Below the pieces are notes generated by a model. It did not search any database. It had not been told where the DNA came from and worked only from the letters and a program-made list of their open reading frames with translations. A stretch of DNA of 64,000 nt from a bacterium (lineage in GTDB: Bacteria; Myxococcota_A; Bradymonadia; UBA7976; UBA1532): NCBI GenBank assembly GCA_030427205.1, contig JAUHXC010000013.1, positions 1 through 64,000 on the forward strand. Direction: 5' to 3'. Both the position numbers and the translations under genes were made by a program. Each line of letters begins with the position of its first letter. The first letter of the stretch is position 1. Of the stretch, positions 51,112 to 59,502 are shown piece after piece.

Positions 51112-52796
51112 TCCGGCGCCTCGAACACCTGCACCTCACCCGAGCCCGCCTCGCAGCCGCCGGCGCATGTGTCAGCGTGCTGGGGCACACCGACGAGGAT
51201 TCGCCTGCCGAACCACGCCACACTCCAGCCGAAGTAGTGGTTGTGTCCGGGTACCTCCGCCTGGATCTGTCCGGCCGGGCTCCATCCGTTCGGCGTCCGG
51301 CGAAAGACGTGGGTGACACCGGCGTTGCATTGGACACATATGTCGCCTTCACACGGTTCGCAGCGCGGGTCCTCGTGGCCACAACTCGCAGCCGCTGGGT
51401 TGCACCGGAGGCAAAGACTCCTGTTCGGGTCGAAAGGACACTCGGCGAAGCCTGGTCGGTCTGGCGTCGACAACTCTTGACCCGGCGCCCCGATCAGCAA
51501 CATGTCGCCCTCGACGGCCAACGACTGGCCGAAGTTCGCCCTGGGCATGGGCCGGTCCGCGAAGAGGCTCCCTCTGATTACGGCCACGTCCTCGGTGGCG
51601 CCCGCTGGCGCCACCAGGTCATAGGCGTAGACCGCGCCTGCGGCATGGGGCAACGGTGGCCGACGACCGATGAGATTTAGCACGGATACGACCAGGGTCG
51701 AGCCCTGCAGCGCGACCGTACGGCCAAACTGCTGGGCCGGCGGGTCGGCTGGCGGCTCGATCAACGCCGTCTCTCGCCAGTGCCCGTCGATGCGACGGAA
51801 CAAGAAGACCGCACCTCGATTCGGAGCAACGCCCCGGTTGTGAACCCCCACCGCGATGCGCCCATCATCGATGTCGACCGACCAGCCGAAGGTCTCACCG
51901 GCCGCCAGCGGCATCTTGGGTATCAACTCCCCGTCGGGTTGCCAATTGCCATCGCCGTCCCGGCGATATGCGAAGGCTCGGCCCGCGGGGCCCGCTCCAG
52001 CCGCGCCTACGACAATCCAATCGTCCCAGATCGCTACCGCGTTGCCGAAGCGATCTTCTTGTTCGAGGTCATCGCCGGCGAGCCGGGCAACCTGTCGCCA
52101 TTGACCGTCAGGTCCCGGCTCGAACACGAACGCTTCTCCGCTAGCGGCCTCCTCCGGACGGTCCATGCAGTTGGCGCGAGGGCCGAACCCCTTGGCACCC
52201 ACGACGAGCGCGCCGGACCGCATATCGAGGACGTTGCCGAAGCCGTCACCACCACATTGTCCCGGGTCTTGGATACTGAGGACCTGTGGGGCATCCCAGC
52301 CGTCTTCGTAGAGGTACACGCTTCCCGCTTGGCGGGTGATGAACGAGACACCGGGAGCGCCAACAGCTACCGTGCCGTCCGACGTGGCGATCGAATAGCC
52401 GTAGTTGTCACCTTGCATCGGGTGGGGTCTGGACAGTCGTACGGGAAGACCAACGTCCGCAACGACTTCAGGCCCCTCATCCTGCTCGGGCTCCAGTCCC
52501 CTGTCGGACGTGGGTCCGACATCGGCGCCCTGCACAGGCGCCATGTCGAGAGCGGTATCGGTCGAGGGTACGGCATCGGCGTCCTGACCAGGCCCAGTGT
52601 CCACCAAGGGTGCGACACCGATGTCCGGGGTCGCGTCGACGCTGGGCTCTGCCCCCACCTCTGGCGCCCCCTCGCCAACGATCGTCCCGGCCTCGCGGTC
52701 TTCAGCAAGTCGAGGCGGCGGCTCGGCCAGGAAGTCGATGCAGCCCGTCGAAGACAGACCGACGACGACCACCGCCGTCAGGTATCGAGCCTTCAT
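51108..52796 (-). CDS. FG-GAP/integrin-like beta-propeller lipoprotein
   Basis: 562 aa; GGAGG 5 nt before ATG. Lipobox GLSSTGC (Cys19), acidic Asp/Pro/Thr linker to about 120, then at least six FG-GAP-like blades. Typical blade lines are YGYSIATSDGTVAVGAPG, FGNVLDMRSGALVVGAKG, FGNAVAIWDDWIVVGAAG, FGWSVDIDDGRIAVGVHN, FGRTVALQGSTLVVSVLN, FGQSLAVEGDMLLIGAPG and FGWSVAWFGRRILVGVPQ. A Cys-rich insert lies near residues 465-500. Such propellers bind ligands at the cell surface. DNA here looks less GC-rich than its neighbours, hinting at different origin. Middle gene of the kinase operon. Confidence 0.85.
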   Translation of the reverse strand: MKARYLTAVVVVGLSSTGCIDFLAEPPPRLAEDREAGTIVGEGAPEVGAEPSVDATPDIGVAPLVDTGPGQDADAVPSTDTALDMAPVQGADVGPTSDRGLEPEQDEGPEVVADVGLPVRLSRPHPMQGDNYGYSIATSDGTVAVGAPGVSFITRQAGSVYLYEDGWDAPQVLSIQDPGQCGGDGFGNVLDMRSGALVVGAKGFGPRANCMDRPEEAASGEAFVFEPGPDGQWRQVARLAGDDLEQEDRFGNAVAIWDDWIVVGAAGAGPAGRAFAYRRDGDGNWQPDGELIPKMPLAAGETFGWSVDIDDGRIAVGVHNRGVAPNRGAVFLFRRIDGHWRETALIEPPADPPAQQFGRTVALQGSTLVVSVLNLIGRRPPLPHAAGAVYAYDLVAPAGATEDVAVIRGSLFADRPMPRANFGQSLAVEGDMLLIGAPGQELSTPDRPGFAECPFDPNRSLCLRCNPAAASCGHEDPRCEPCEGDICVQCNAGVTHVFRRTPNGWSPAGQIQAEVPGHNHYFGWSVAWFGRRILVGVPQHADTCAGGCEAGSGEVQVFEAPE

Positions 52797-52806
52797 GGCG
52801 GCCTCC

Positions 52807-53853
52807 TCAGAAGCTGATGCGCAAGGTGGCGCCGTCGCGGCCGACCGAGGGCACGACCTCGTCCGACGGATCGTGCAACAGCGCGGCGAGCGTCAGCCCG
52901 GCCGCGCCCGCCAGAACAGCGATGCCGCTGATGCCGAACAGCTGGGCGCGGGCCAGCGCGTCGTCGAAGCGGCCGCGTGCCCGCTCCTCCGCTGTGGCGT
53001 CAGGTATCTCCTGGGCGTCGAGGATGGCAGCATGTGCATCCATCCGCAGCCCATCGTGGTAGTAGCCGATGCCATAGAGCGCGCCGCCCGCCACCGCCGC
53101 GACGCCGGCGCCGATACCCAGCCAGACGGCGGTGTCGTCCTCTGTCGGCGCCGCGCAGGCCGGGTGCTCGGCGCAGGCGGGGTCGGCGCAGTCGGCGAGT
53201 CCGTCGACGTCTTCGTCACCCGGCCGCGCGCAGTCTTCGACCAGCGCCCGGCAGATCAACTGCATGCGTCGCTCGCCGGCCTGGGCCTCGATGAGTGCCG
53301 GGCCCTCTGCAGTCGTCGCGAGTCCGCCGAACAGGGCTTCGGCCTCGCACGCCCTGCGTGGGGCATCGCCGACCTGTTTCTCGATGACCTGCGCGCGCGC
53401 CAGCTCGAGGCTGTCCCGACTGGCCACGCAGGCGGAGTCGGCGATGCGCTCGTCGAGACGAACCTCTGCTTCGGACCAGCGCGCTTCGGTCAGCAGCCGC
53501 TGCGGAGGCAGGCATCGACAGATCGCGTCGACGCCTTCGCGGGCCTTCACTGCGACCGCCTTGGCGGTCCCCGAAGGCATGGTCTCGATGGCCTGATCGT
53601 ACAGGTCACGCGCTTCGCACGACCGAGCCGGGGCGGCCCTGGCCAGCTGGTGCACCGTGCGGGCCAGGGTGAAGGTGAGCATCCGCTCGGTGAGGCACGC
53701 CTGCCGCCCCAGGTTCTCGCGCAGGATGCGCTCGGCCTCGGCCCAACGCTGCTGGGCCAGCGAGTCGGTTGCCAGACACTCGATGGCTCCGTATGCGCTC
53801 ATCGGAAGCAAGCCGAGCATCGATGTCAGGGCGATGAGCGTGTGTCGTCGCAC
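52807..53853 (-). CDS. Exported TPR-like protein with two TM helices
   Basis: 348 aa from a GTG at 53853 (GGAG about 9 nt upstream), which yields a signal peptide (RRHTLIALTSMLGLLPMSAYG). Residues about 25-210 are helical, with repeated Leu/Ala/Cys patterns (QQRWAEAERILRENLG, ARWSEAEVRLDERIA) resembling degenerate TPRs with paired Cys. A MopE-like DEDVDGLADCADPACAEHPAC element follows, then a TM pair (about 230-250 and 295-320, AVLAGAAGLTLAALLH). It ends RDGATLRISF. First gene of an operon with the FG-GAP lipoprotein (10 nt gap) and kinase. Such TPR-plus-TM proteins are common beside myxobacterial kinases; role unknown. Confidence 0.7.
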   Translation of the reverse strand: MRRHTLIALTSMLGLLPMSAYGAIECLATDSLAQQRWAEAERILRENLGRQACLTERMLTFTLARTVHQLARAAPARSCEARDLYDQAIETMPSGTAKAVAVKAREGVDAICRCLPPQRLLTEARWSEAEVRLDERIADSACVASRDSLELARAQVIEKQVGDAPRRACEAEALFGGLATTAEGPALIEAQAGERRMQLICRALVEDCARPGDEDVDGLADCADPACAEHPACAAPTEDDTAVWLGIGAGVAAVAGGALYGIGYYHDGLRMDAHAAILDAQEIPDATAEERARGRFDDALARAQLFGISGIAVLAGAAGLTLAALLHDPSDEVVPSVGRDGATLRISF

Positions 53854-53956
53854 GCAGCGGGTCTCCACGGGGCGGTCGAGCCTGCACTCTAGCTCGATCG
53901 GTCCGTGTTTGGCGACTCCGGGCAGGCGCGAGGCTGGATCGTCATGAGTCGTCAGC

Positions 53957-53986
53957 GGCGCTGCGCGGCGCTGCGCGGCGCTGCGC
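53957..53986. repeat. Three tandem 10-bp repeats
   Basis: GGCGCTGCGC repeated three times exactly, followed by GGCCGCGG, in the 204-bp gap between the TPR-like gene and the cyclophilin gene. Non-coding; self-complementary in part (GCGC), so it can form alternative hairpins. Confidence 0.85.
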
Positions 53987-54057
53987 GGCCGCGGTCGGTT
54001 GACCGCCTGCCGGGCAGCGGCTACAGTGCGCCGCCACAACCCCCCAGAGGTCAGCCG

Positions 54058-54582
54058 ATGTCCGATATCAAGCCGCATACCAACCAGCCCACCAAGGTGT
54101 ACTTCGACATCACCGCCGGCGGTCAGCCGCTCGGCCGCATCGAGATGGAGCTGCGCTTCGACGTGGTGCCCTACACCTGCGAGAACTTCTACCGCCTCTG
54201 CGTCAGCGACGACCCGAACTTCGGCTACAAGGGCGCGCCGTTCCACCGGGTCATCCCCGACTTCATGTGCCAGGGCGGCGACTTCACCCGGCGCAATGGC
54301 ACCGGCGGCAAGAGCATCTACGGCAACAAGTTCAACGACGAGAACTTCCAGCTGCGCCACACCGGCCCCGGCGTGCTGTCGATGGCCAACGCCGGCCCGA
54401 ACACCAACGGCTCGCAGTTCTTCCTGTGCACCGTGGCGACGCCCTGGCTCGACGGCAAGCACGTGGTCTTCGGCACCGTGACCCCCGAGACCTTCGACGT
54501 GGTCAAGAAGGTCGAGAGCTACGGCAGCCGCTCCGGCCGCACCAGCGCCGAGATCCTCATCGCCGACTGCGGCGCGCTCTGA
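54058..54582 (+). CDS. Eukaryote-type cyclophilin peptidyl-prolyl isomerase
   Basis: 174 aa, ATG at 54058 with AGAGG 7 nt upstream; TACAGT at 54022-54027 is a candidate -10. Cis-trans isomerisation of Xaa-Pro bonds. The sequence follows human cyclophilin A at a constant offset of 9: Arg64 (Arg55), Phe69 (Phe60) and Trp130 (Trp121, the cyclosporin contact). The segments FHRVIPDFMCQGGDFTRRNG, GGKSIYGNKFNDENF, GPGVLSMANAGPNTNGSQFF, WLDGKHVVFG and final IADCGAL are all present. Typical bacterial PpiA/PpiB lack several of these loops. No signal peptide, so cytosolic. Possible acquisition from a eukaryote. Confidence 0.95.
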   Translation: MSDIKPHTNQPTKVYFDITAGGQPLGRIEMELRFDVVPYTCENFYRLCVSDDPNFGYKGAPFHRVIPDFMCQGGDFTRRNGTGGKSIYGNKFNDENFQLRHTGPGVLSMANAGPNTNGSQFFLCTVATPWLDGKHVVFGTVTPETFDVVKKVESYGSRSGRTSAEILIADCGAL

Positions 54583-54619
54583 CAGCGGTGCTCGCATCCG
54601 GGCCGACCCCGGCGCCCGC

Positions 54620-55324
54620 TCATCCCCCCAGATAACGCACCGGCAGCGGCGTCTCGCCGGCCGCGTCGACCCGGAAGGCCTCGGCCTCCGGCCGGGACGA
54701 GACCAGTTCGACCCGGGCGGCGTCCGGGCCGCGGAACAGCCCGGCCACCCCATCATCCAGCGCCAGACCCGGCGGCAGCGTGCCCTCGGCGACCAGCCGG
54801 CGGTAGACCGGCCGGCGCAGGGCCTCGCCGTCGTAATGCGGGCAATGACTGCCCGCCACGAGGCCCAGCCCATCGTTCAGCGGGGCCAGCCCGCGGCCGA
54901 AAGAGTCGGTGACCCCCGCCTCGAACCAGCACAGCGAGCCCGCGCTCAGCCCGGCGAGCACGACCCCGCGGCGCCACGCTTCGCGCAGGATGCGGTCGAC
55001 GCCGTGCACCCGCCAGATCGCCAGCATGTTCGCCGTATTGCCGCCGCCCACGTAGATCAGATCCTGCGCCAGCAGGAAGCCGCGCAGATCGGCGATGTCC
55101 CGGGCGAAGAGCCGCAAGACCGACGCCTTCGCCCGCCCGGCGAACGCGGCCTCGAACTGCTCGATGCGGCGCGGGCTGTCGCCGGATGCCGTCGGTACGA
55201 AGCAGACCGCGGGGCGAGGGCTGCCGGTCAGGCGCAGCAGCCAGTCGTCGAGCAGCGGGTTGTCGGGCTCCATCCAGAACCCGCCGCCGCCCAGAGCGGC
55301 GATCGTCGGCTCGCGCGGGCTCAT
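54620..55324 (-). CDS. Peptidase E-like (S51) hydrolase
   Basis: 234 aa. Start overlaps the upstream stop (ATGA 55321-55324). S51 family: GGGGFWMEPDNPLLDDWLL start, YVGGGNTANMLAIWR, nucleophile elbow GLSAGSLCWF (Ser127), and SHCPHYDGE with the conserved His. Peptidase E cleaves Asp-Xaa dipeptides; this branch (234 aa, YgaJ-like) is described as dipeptidase or of unknown specificity. Cytosolic. Coupled to a three-TM membrane protein. Confidence 0.85.
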   Translation of the reverse strand: MSPREPTIAALGGGGFWMEPDNPLLDDWLLRLTGSPRPAVCFVPTASGDSPRRIEQFEAAFAGRAKASVLRLFARDIADLRGFLLAQDLIYVGGGNTANMLAIWRVHGVDRILREAWRRGVVLAGLSAGSLCWFEAGVTDSFGRGLAPLNDGLGLVAGSHCPHYDGEALRRPVYRRLVAEGTLPPGLALDDGVAGLFRGPDAARVELVSSRPEAEAFRVDAAGETPLPVRYLGG

Positions 55325-55899
55325 CGGGCGTCACCCGGATCGTCGGATGTCTTCTCGAGCGCGCGCCAGACACACAAGAAGCGCGCGCGGGTGCGCGGCC
55401 CCGACGGCAGCGTGAGGCCTTCGGGCCAGTCGATCGAGAGTTTGCCCCGACGGTCGACCGTGATCCCGTCCGTGCCGCGCACGGCCGCGTCACAGCGCTC
55501 CATCAGCGGCAGGCAGGCCTCGATGTCACGGCCTTCGCCCACGAACGCGCGGCACTCGTCCGCCATGAACTCGTGATGACTGCGCAGCGTCTGCTCGACC
55601 ATGCGCTGGGCCAGCACGGCGCCGGCGATGGCGCCGGCGAGCATCAAGACCGGCGAGAAGCGCGCCAGCAGCGCCAGCGGGCTGCGGTCGCCGGTCTCGA
55701 CGACCCGCCGCCGCACGCGCAGGATCAGGCCCAGGGCGATCAGCGACAGCGCGCCGAAGATCAGCGCGCCGAGGCGGAAGCCGCCGTCGAGCAGCGACGT
55801 GCCCCAGAAGCCGAAGATCGTCACCCCGATGCCGACGATCAACGCCGCCATCGCCGGTGTGCCCAGCGTCACGAGGACGGCGGCGCGCAGCTTCAACAT
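55321..55899 (-). CDS. Membrane protein, three TM helices, unknown
   Basis: 192 aa; GGAGG 6 nt before ATG. Hydrophobic segments at about 7-32, 40-60 and 80-98, then a soluble C-terminal region with three Cys (MADECRAFVG, DIEACLPLMERCDAAV) that may form a small helical domain. No family recognised. Coupled by ATGA overlap to the S51 hydrolase. The Cys spacing may indicate a periplasmic disulfide. Confidence 0.6.
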   Translation of the reverse strand: MLKLRAAVLVTLGTPAMAALIVGIGVTIFGFWGTSLLDGGFRLGALIFGALSLIALGLILRVRRRVVETGDRSPLALLARFSPVLMLAGAIAGAVLAQRMVEQTLRSHHEFMADECRAFVGEGRDIEACLPLMERCDAAVRGTDGITVDRRGKLSIDWPEGLTLPSGPRTRARFLCVWRALEKTSDDPGDAR

Positions 55900-55923
55900 C
55901 GCTCTCTCCTCCGATACGCCGGG

Positions 55924-56895
55924 TCAGACCGGGTCGCCTGCGGCGAACCACGCCAGCAGACGCCGCTCGAGATAGAACCGCGGCCGCCAGGGCCAGCCGC
56001 CCTCGACGAAGCCGACGTGGCCGCCGCGGGTCCACAGCTCGTACGTGACGCTGTCGGCCAGCTGCGCGTCGGTCGGGATCACCGCGTCGGTCATCAGCGG
56101 ATCGTCGGCCGCGTGCAAGACCAGCAGCGGGCGTCGCACCCGCGCGAGGTAGGGCATGCCGCTCGACCGGGTGTAATAGTCATCGGCGCTCGCGAAGCCA
56201 TGCAGCGGCGCGGTCACCAGGTCGTCGTAGGCCCGCAGCGAGCGCACGCGACGCAGCTGCGCCCGGTCGAAAGGCATCTCGCCCGACAACCGCGGATCGG
56301 CCAGCTTCGCCGCCATCGGCGGCACGAGCCCCGCCAACAGATAGCGGCCATAGCCCCGCGATGCGCCGCGGGCCATGCGCTGCACGCAGGCGGCCAGATC
56401 GAGCGGGGGCGAGACCGCCGCCGCCCGGCGCACCGGCGTATCGGCGCCGCGCTCGCCGAGATACTTCACCAGCTGGTTGCCGCCGAGGCTGTATCCCACG
56501 ACCCACAGCGGGCTCTCGGGGAAACGCTCGGCCAAGGCATCGAAGACATGGCCGATATCGGCGGTGTCGCCGCTGTGATAGGCCCGCGCCTTACGGTTCG
56601 GCGCGTGCCCGCAGCCGCGGTGGTGGTGGGCGACCGCCGCGATCCCGCGGTCGCGCGCCGCCGCGATCGCCCGGCAGATATAGGCCGACTCGGCGCTGCC
56701 GGTCAGCCCGTGCACCAGCACCAGCAGCGGCTGCCCCGGCCGCGGCGTCGCCGCCCAGCTCAGCTGAACGAAGTCGCCATCGGGCAGTTCGAAGGTCTCG
56801 TCGCGCAGCTCGACCCGCGGGCTGCGGACCAGCGTCGGCAGGATGGTCTGCACATGGGGGCTGCGGGCCCACCACGCTGGGCGGAAGCGATGCAC
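55924..56895 (-). CDS. YheT-family alpha/beta hydrolase
   Basis: 323 aa; GTG start at 56895. Family marks: FRPAWWARSPHVQTILPTL at the N-terminus, VLVHGLTGSAES oxyanion region, nucleophile elbow GYSLGGN (Ser136), acid in HAADDPL, and catalytic His in RGGHVGF. RGCGHAPN is typical of YheT/ABHD1-3 hydrolases, esterase/lipase-like enzymes probably acting on lipids. No signal peptide. A TAGAAC hexamer lies 6 nt before the GTG and no RBS is visible. Confidence 0.9.
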   Translation of the reverse strand: MHRFRPAWWARSPHVQTILPTLVRSPRVELRDETFELPDGDFVQLSWAATPRPGQPLLVLVHGLTGSAESAYICRAIAAARDRGIAAVAHHHRGCGHAPNRKARAYHSGDTADIGHVFDALAERFPESPLWVVGYSLGGNQLVKYLGERGADTPVRRAAAVSPPLDLAACVQRMARGASRGYGRYLLAGLVPPMAAKLADPRLSGEMPFDRAQLRRVRSLRAYDDLVTAPLHGFASADDYYTRSSGMPYLARVRRPLLVLHAADDPLMTDAVIPTDAQLADSVTYELWTRGGHVGFVEGGWPWRPRFYLERRLLAWFAAGDPV

Positions 56896-56973
56896 CCCGA
56901 GGTTCTAGCCCGAGATGCGATCAGAAGCGAGGGGCATGCCCGCGGCGGCGAGCGAGGGGGCGAGGGGCGGGGA

Positions 56974-57010
56974 CCGGCGGGCGACGCGCTCTGCGCGAGC
57001 GACCCGCCGG
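56974..57010 (-). terminator. Strong hairpin downstream of katG
   Basis: 8-bp perfect outer stem (56974-56981 with 57003-57010) plus an inner 5-bp stem (CGCGC/GCGCG). It is 36 nt after the katG stop on the minus strand. No T-run; likely a transcription-end or 3' protecting hairpin. Confidence 0.45.
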
Positions 57011-57046
57011 CGGGGGCTGCGGACCGACTCGACGGCCCGGGCCGGC

Positions 57047-59236
57047 TCAGGCGAGGTCGAAGCGGTCGTTCTCCATGACCTGCTGCCACGCGCCGACGAA
57101 GTCGCTGACGAACTTCTCCTGGCCGTCGTTGCAGGCGTAGACCTCGGCCAGCGCCCGCAGCTGCGAGTTGTGGCCGAAGATGAGGTCGACCCGCGATGCC
57201 GTCCACTTGACGTCGCCGCTGGCGCGGTCGCGGCCCTCGAAGACGTCGTCGTCCTTGGTCGCCTGCCACGCGGTCTCGTTGTCGAGCAGGTTGACGAAGA
57301 AGTCGTTCGTCAGGGTCTCGGGCTTGTCGGTGAAGACGCCGAGCTGCGACCCGCCGGCGTTGCCGCCGAGCACCCGCAGGCCGCCGATGAGCGCGGTCAT
57401 CTGCGGCGCGGTCAGGCCGAGGAAGGCCGCCCGCTCGATGAGCAGCTCGTCCGCGCGCCGCGGATCGTCGGCCTCGTTGAAGTTGCGGAACGCGTCGAAC
57501 TTGGGCTCGAGCACCCGGAACGAGTCGGCGTCGGTCTGCGCCGCGCTCGCGTCACCCCGGCCCGGGGTGAACGGCACGGTCACCTCGACGCCCGCCCGGC
57601 GGCCGGCCTCTTCGATGCCCGCGCTGCCGCCGAGCACGATGAGGTCGGCCAGCGAGATCTGCGCGCCGCTCGCGGCCTCGAAGTCGGCCTTGACCTTCTC
57701 GAGGGTCGTCAGCACGTTGCCGAGCTGCGCGGGGTTGTTGACCGCCCAGCTGCGCTGCGGCTCGAGGCGGATGCGGGCGCCGTTGGCCCCGCCGCGCTTG
57801 TCGGTGCTGCGGAAGCTCGCCGCCGAGGCCCAGGCGGTCTGGACCAGCTGCGAGACCGACAGGCCCGAGGCCAGCAGGCGCGCCTTGAGGTCGTTGATCT
57901 GGGCCTCGCCGACCAGGTCGTGGTCGACGGCGGGCACCGGATCCATCCACACCAGCTCTTCGGCGGGAACCTCGGGGCCGTGCAGGCGGGCCTTGGGGCC
58001 CATGTCGCGGTGGGTCAGCTTGAACCAGGCCCGGGCGAACGCGTCGGCGAACTGATCCGGGTTCTCGTAGAAGCGCCGCGAGATCTTCTCGTAGGCCGGG
58101 TCGAAGCGCAGCGAGAGGTCGGTGGTCAGCATCATCGGCGCGTGGCGCTTCGACGCGTCGTGGGCGTCGGGCACGGTGCCCTGAGCGTCCTCGTTCTTGG
58201 GGGTCCACTGCCAGGCGCCGGCGGGGCTCTTGGTCAGCTCCCACTCGTACTCGAAGAGGTTCTCGAAGTAGTTGTTGTCCCACTTCGCCGGGTTCTTCGT
58301 CCAGGCGCCCTCGAGGCCGCTGGTGATGGTGTAGGGGCCGCAGCCGGTGCCCAGGCTGTTCTTCCAGCCGAGGCCCTGCTCGGTGATGTCGGCGCCCTCC
58401 GGCTCGCGCGACAGGGTGCTGTCGGGGCCGGCGCCGTGCACCTTGCCGAAGGTGTGGCCACCGGCGATGAGCGCGACGGTCTCTTCGTCGTTCATGGCCA
58501 TCCGGGCGAAGGTCTCGCGGATGTCATGGGCCGCCAGGGCCGGATCGGGGTTGGCGTTGGGCCCCTGCGGGTTGACGTAGATCAGCCCCATCTGCACCGC
58601 GCCGAGCGGCTTGTCGAGGTCGCGCTCACCGGTGTAGCGCGCGTCGTCGAGCCAGCCGTCCTCGGGGCCCCAGTAGACGTCCTCCGGCTCCCACTTGTCG
58701 GCGCGGCCGCCGGCGAAGCCGAAGGTCTCGAGGCCCATCGACTCGAGGGCGACGTTGCCCGACAGCACGATCAGGTCGGCCCACGACAGGTTCTTGCCGT
58801 ACTTCTGCTTGACCGGCCACAGCAGGCGGCGGGCCTTGTCGAGGTTGGCGTTGTCGGGCCAGCTGTTGAGCGGCGCGAAGCGGATCATGCCCGCCCCGGC
58901 GCCCCCGCGGCCGTCGTGGATCCGGTAGGTGCCGGCGGCGTGCCACGCGAGCCGGATCATGAACGGGCCGTAGTGCCCGTAGTCCGCCGGCCACCACGAC
59001 TTGGAGTCGGTGAGCACCGCGGCGACGTCCTTCTTGACCTCGGCGAGATCCAGCGAGTTGAAGGCCGCGGAGTAGTCGAAGTCCTCGCCCATCGGATTGA
59101 TCGCGGGCGGGTTGTTCTGCAACGGCTTCAGGCTGAGCGACTCGGGCCACCAGAAGCTGTTCGACGTGGCGGCGGTCGCCCGATGGGGACCGTGCATGAC
59201 GGGGCACTTGCCGGCGGAGGTCTTGTTGTCGGACAT
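57047..59236 (-). CDS. katG: Catalase-peroxidase
   Basis: 729 aa; start 59236 with GGGAGA 8 nt upstream. Bifunctional haem enzyme that removes hydrogen peroxide. All key residues match M. tuberculosis KatG at a constant offset of 9: distal Arg95, Trp98 and His99 (RLAWH); adduct Tyr220 (LIYVNP) and Met246 (ETFARM); proximal His261 (GGHTFGK); Ser306. C-terminal peroxidase-like domain is complete. No signal peptide. Divergent from oxyR, the usual activator, with 266 nt between starts. Strong hairpin at the 3' end. Confidence 0.98.
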   Translation of the reverse strand: MSDNKTSAGKCPVMHGPHRATAATSNSFWWPESLSLKPLQNNPPAINPMGEDFDYSAAFNSLDLAEVKKDVAAVLTDSKSWWPADYGHYGPFMIRLAWHAAGTYRIHDGRGGAGAGMIRFAPLNSWPDNANLDKARRLLWPVKQKYGKNLSWADLIVLSGNVALESMGLETFGFAGGRADKWEPEDVYWGPEDGWLDDARYTGERDLDKPLGAVQMGLIYVNPQGPNANPDPALAAHDIRETFARMAMNDEETVALIAGGHTFGKVHGAGPDSTLSREPEGADITEQGLGWKNSLGTGCGPYTITSGLEGAWTKNPAKWDNNYFENLFEYEWELTKSPAGAWQWTPKNEDAQGTVPDAHDASKRHAPMMLTTDLSLRFDPAYEKISRRFYENPDQFADAFARAWFKLTHRDMGPKARLHGPEVPAEELVWMDPVPAVDHDLVGEAQINDLKARLLASGLSVSQLVQTAWASAASFRSTDKRGGANGARIRLEPQRSWAVNNPAQLGNVLTTLEKVKADFEAASGAQISLADLIVLGGSAGIEEAGRRAGVEVTVPFTPGRGDASAAQTDADSFRVLEPKFDAFRNFNEADDPRRADELLIERAAFLGLTAPQMTALIGGLRVLGGNAGGSQLGVFTDKPETLTNDFFVNLLDNETAWQATKDDDVFEGRDRASGDVKWTASRVDLIFGHNSQLRALAEVYACNDGQEKFVSDFVGAWQQVMENDRFDLA

Positions 59237-59459
59237 GGATGTCGTCTCCCGGGTGGAACTGGGTGTACGGCGTACGCAGGGACCGACGCCGCGCGGTATG
59301 GGACCGTCAGCCGCGGCTTCGGCTCGTGGGCCGTCGTGACCGTCGATACGCGACCCGGGGTCCGGGTTGCGCTCGGCTGTCGAATCGACACCCTCGAAAT
59401 CGGGTCCGCTTCGAGCTGACGCCGACAACTTAGGGCGGTCGAACCGATACCTCAAGGAT

Positions 59460-59496
59460 ATAGTTCTTATGCTGACGATGCCTTCATGTAATATCC
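59460..59496. promoter_or_regulatory. Candidate OxyR binding site
   Basis: The AT-rich segment before oxyR reads ATAGTTCTTATGCTG, 7 nt, then CTTCATGTAATATCC. Compared with the E. coli consensus ATAGnTnnnAnCTAT-N7-ATAGnTnnnAnCTAT, the first half-site keeps ATAG-n-T-n3-A and the second keeps the inner T and A, at the exact 7-nt spacing. It overlaps the oxyR start (7 nt before the ATG) as in oxyR autoregulation; the katG start is about 220 nt away. Confidence 0.5.
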
Positions 59497-59502
59497 CGAA
59501 AC

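Noticed and set aside
56915..59419. 834-codon plus-strand open frame opposite katG
   Set aside because: Antisense to a gene with every catalase-peroxidase residue in place; no motif of its own.
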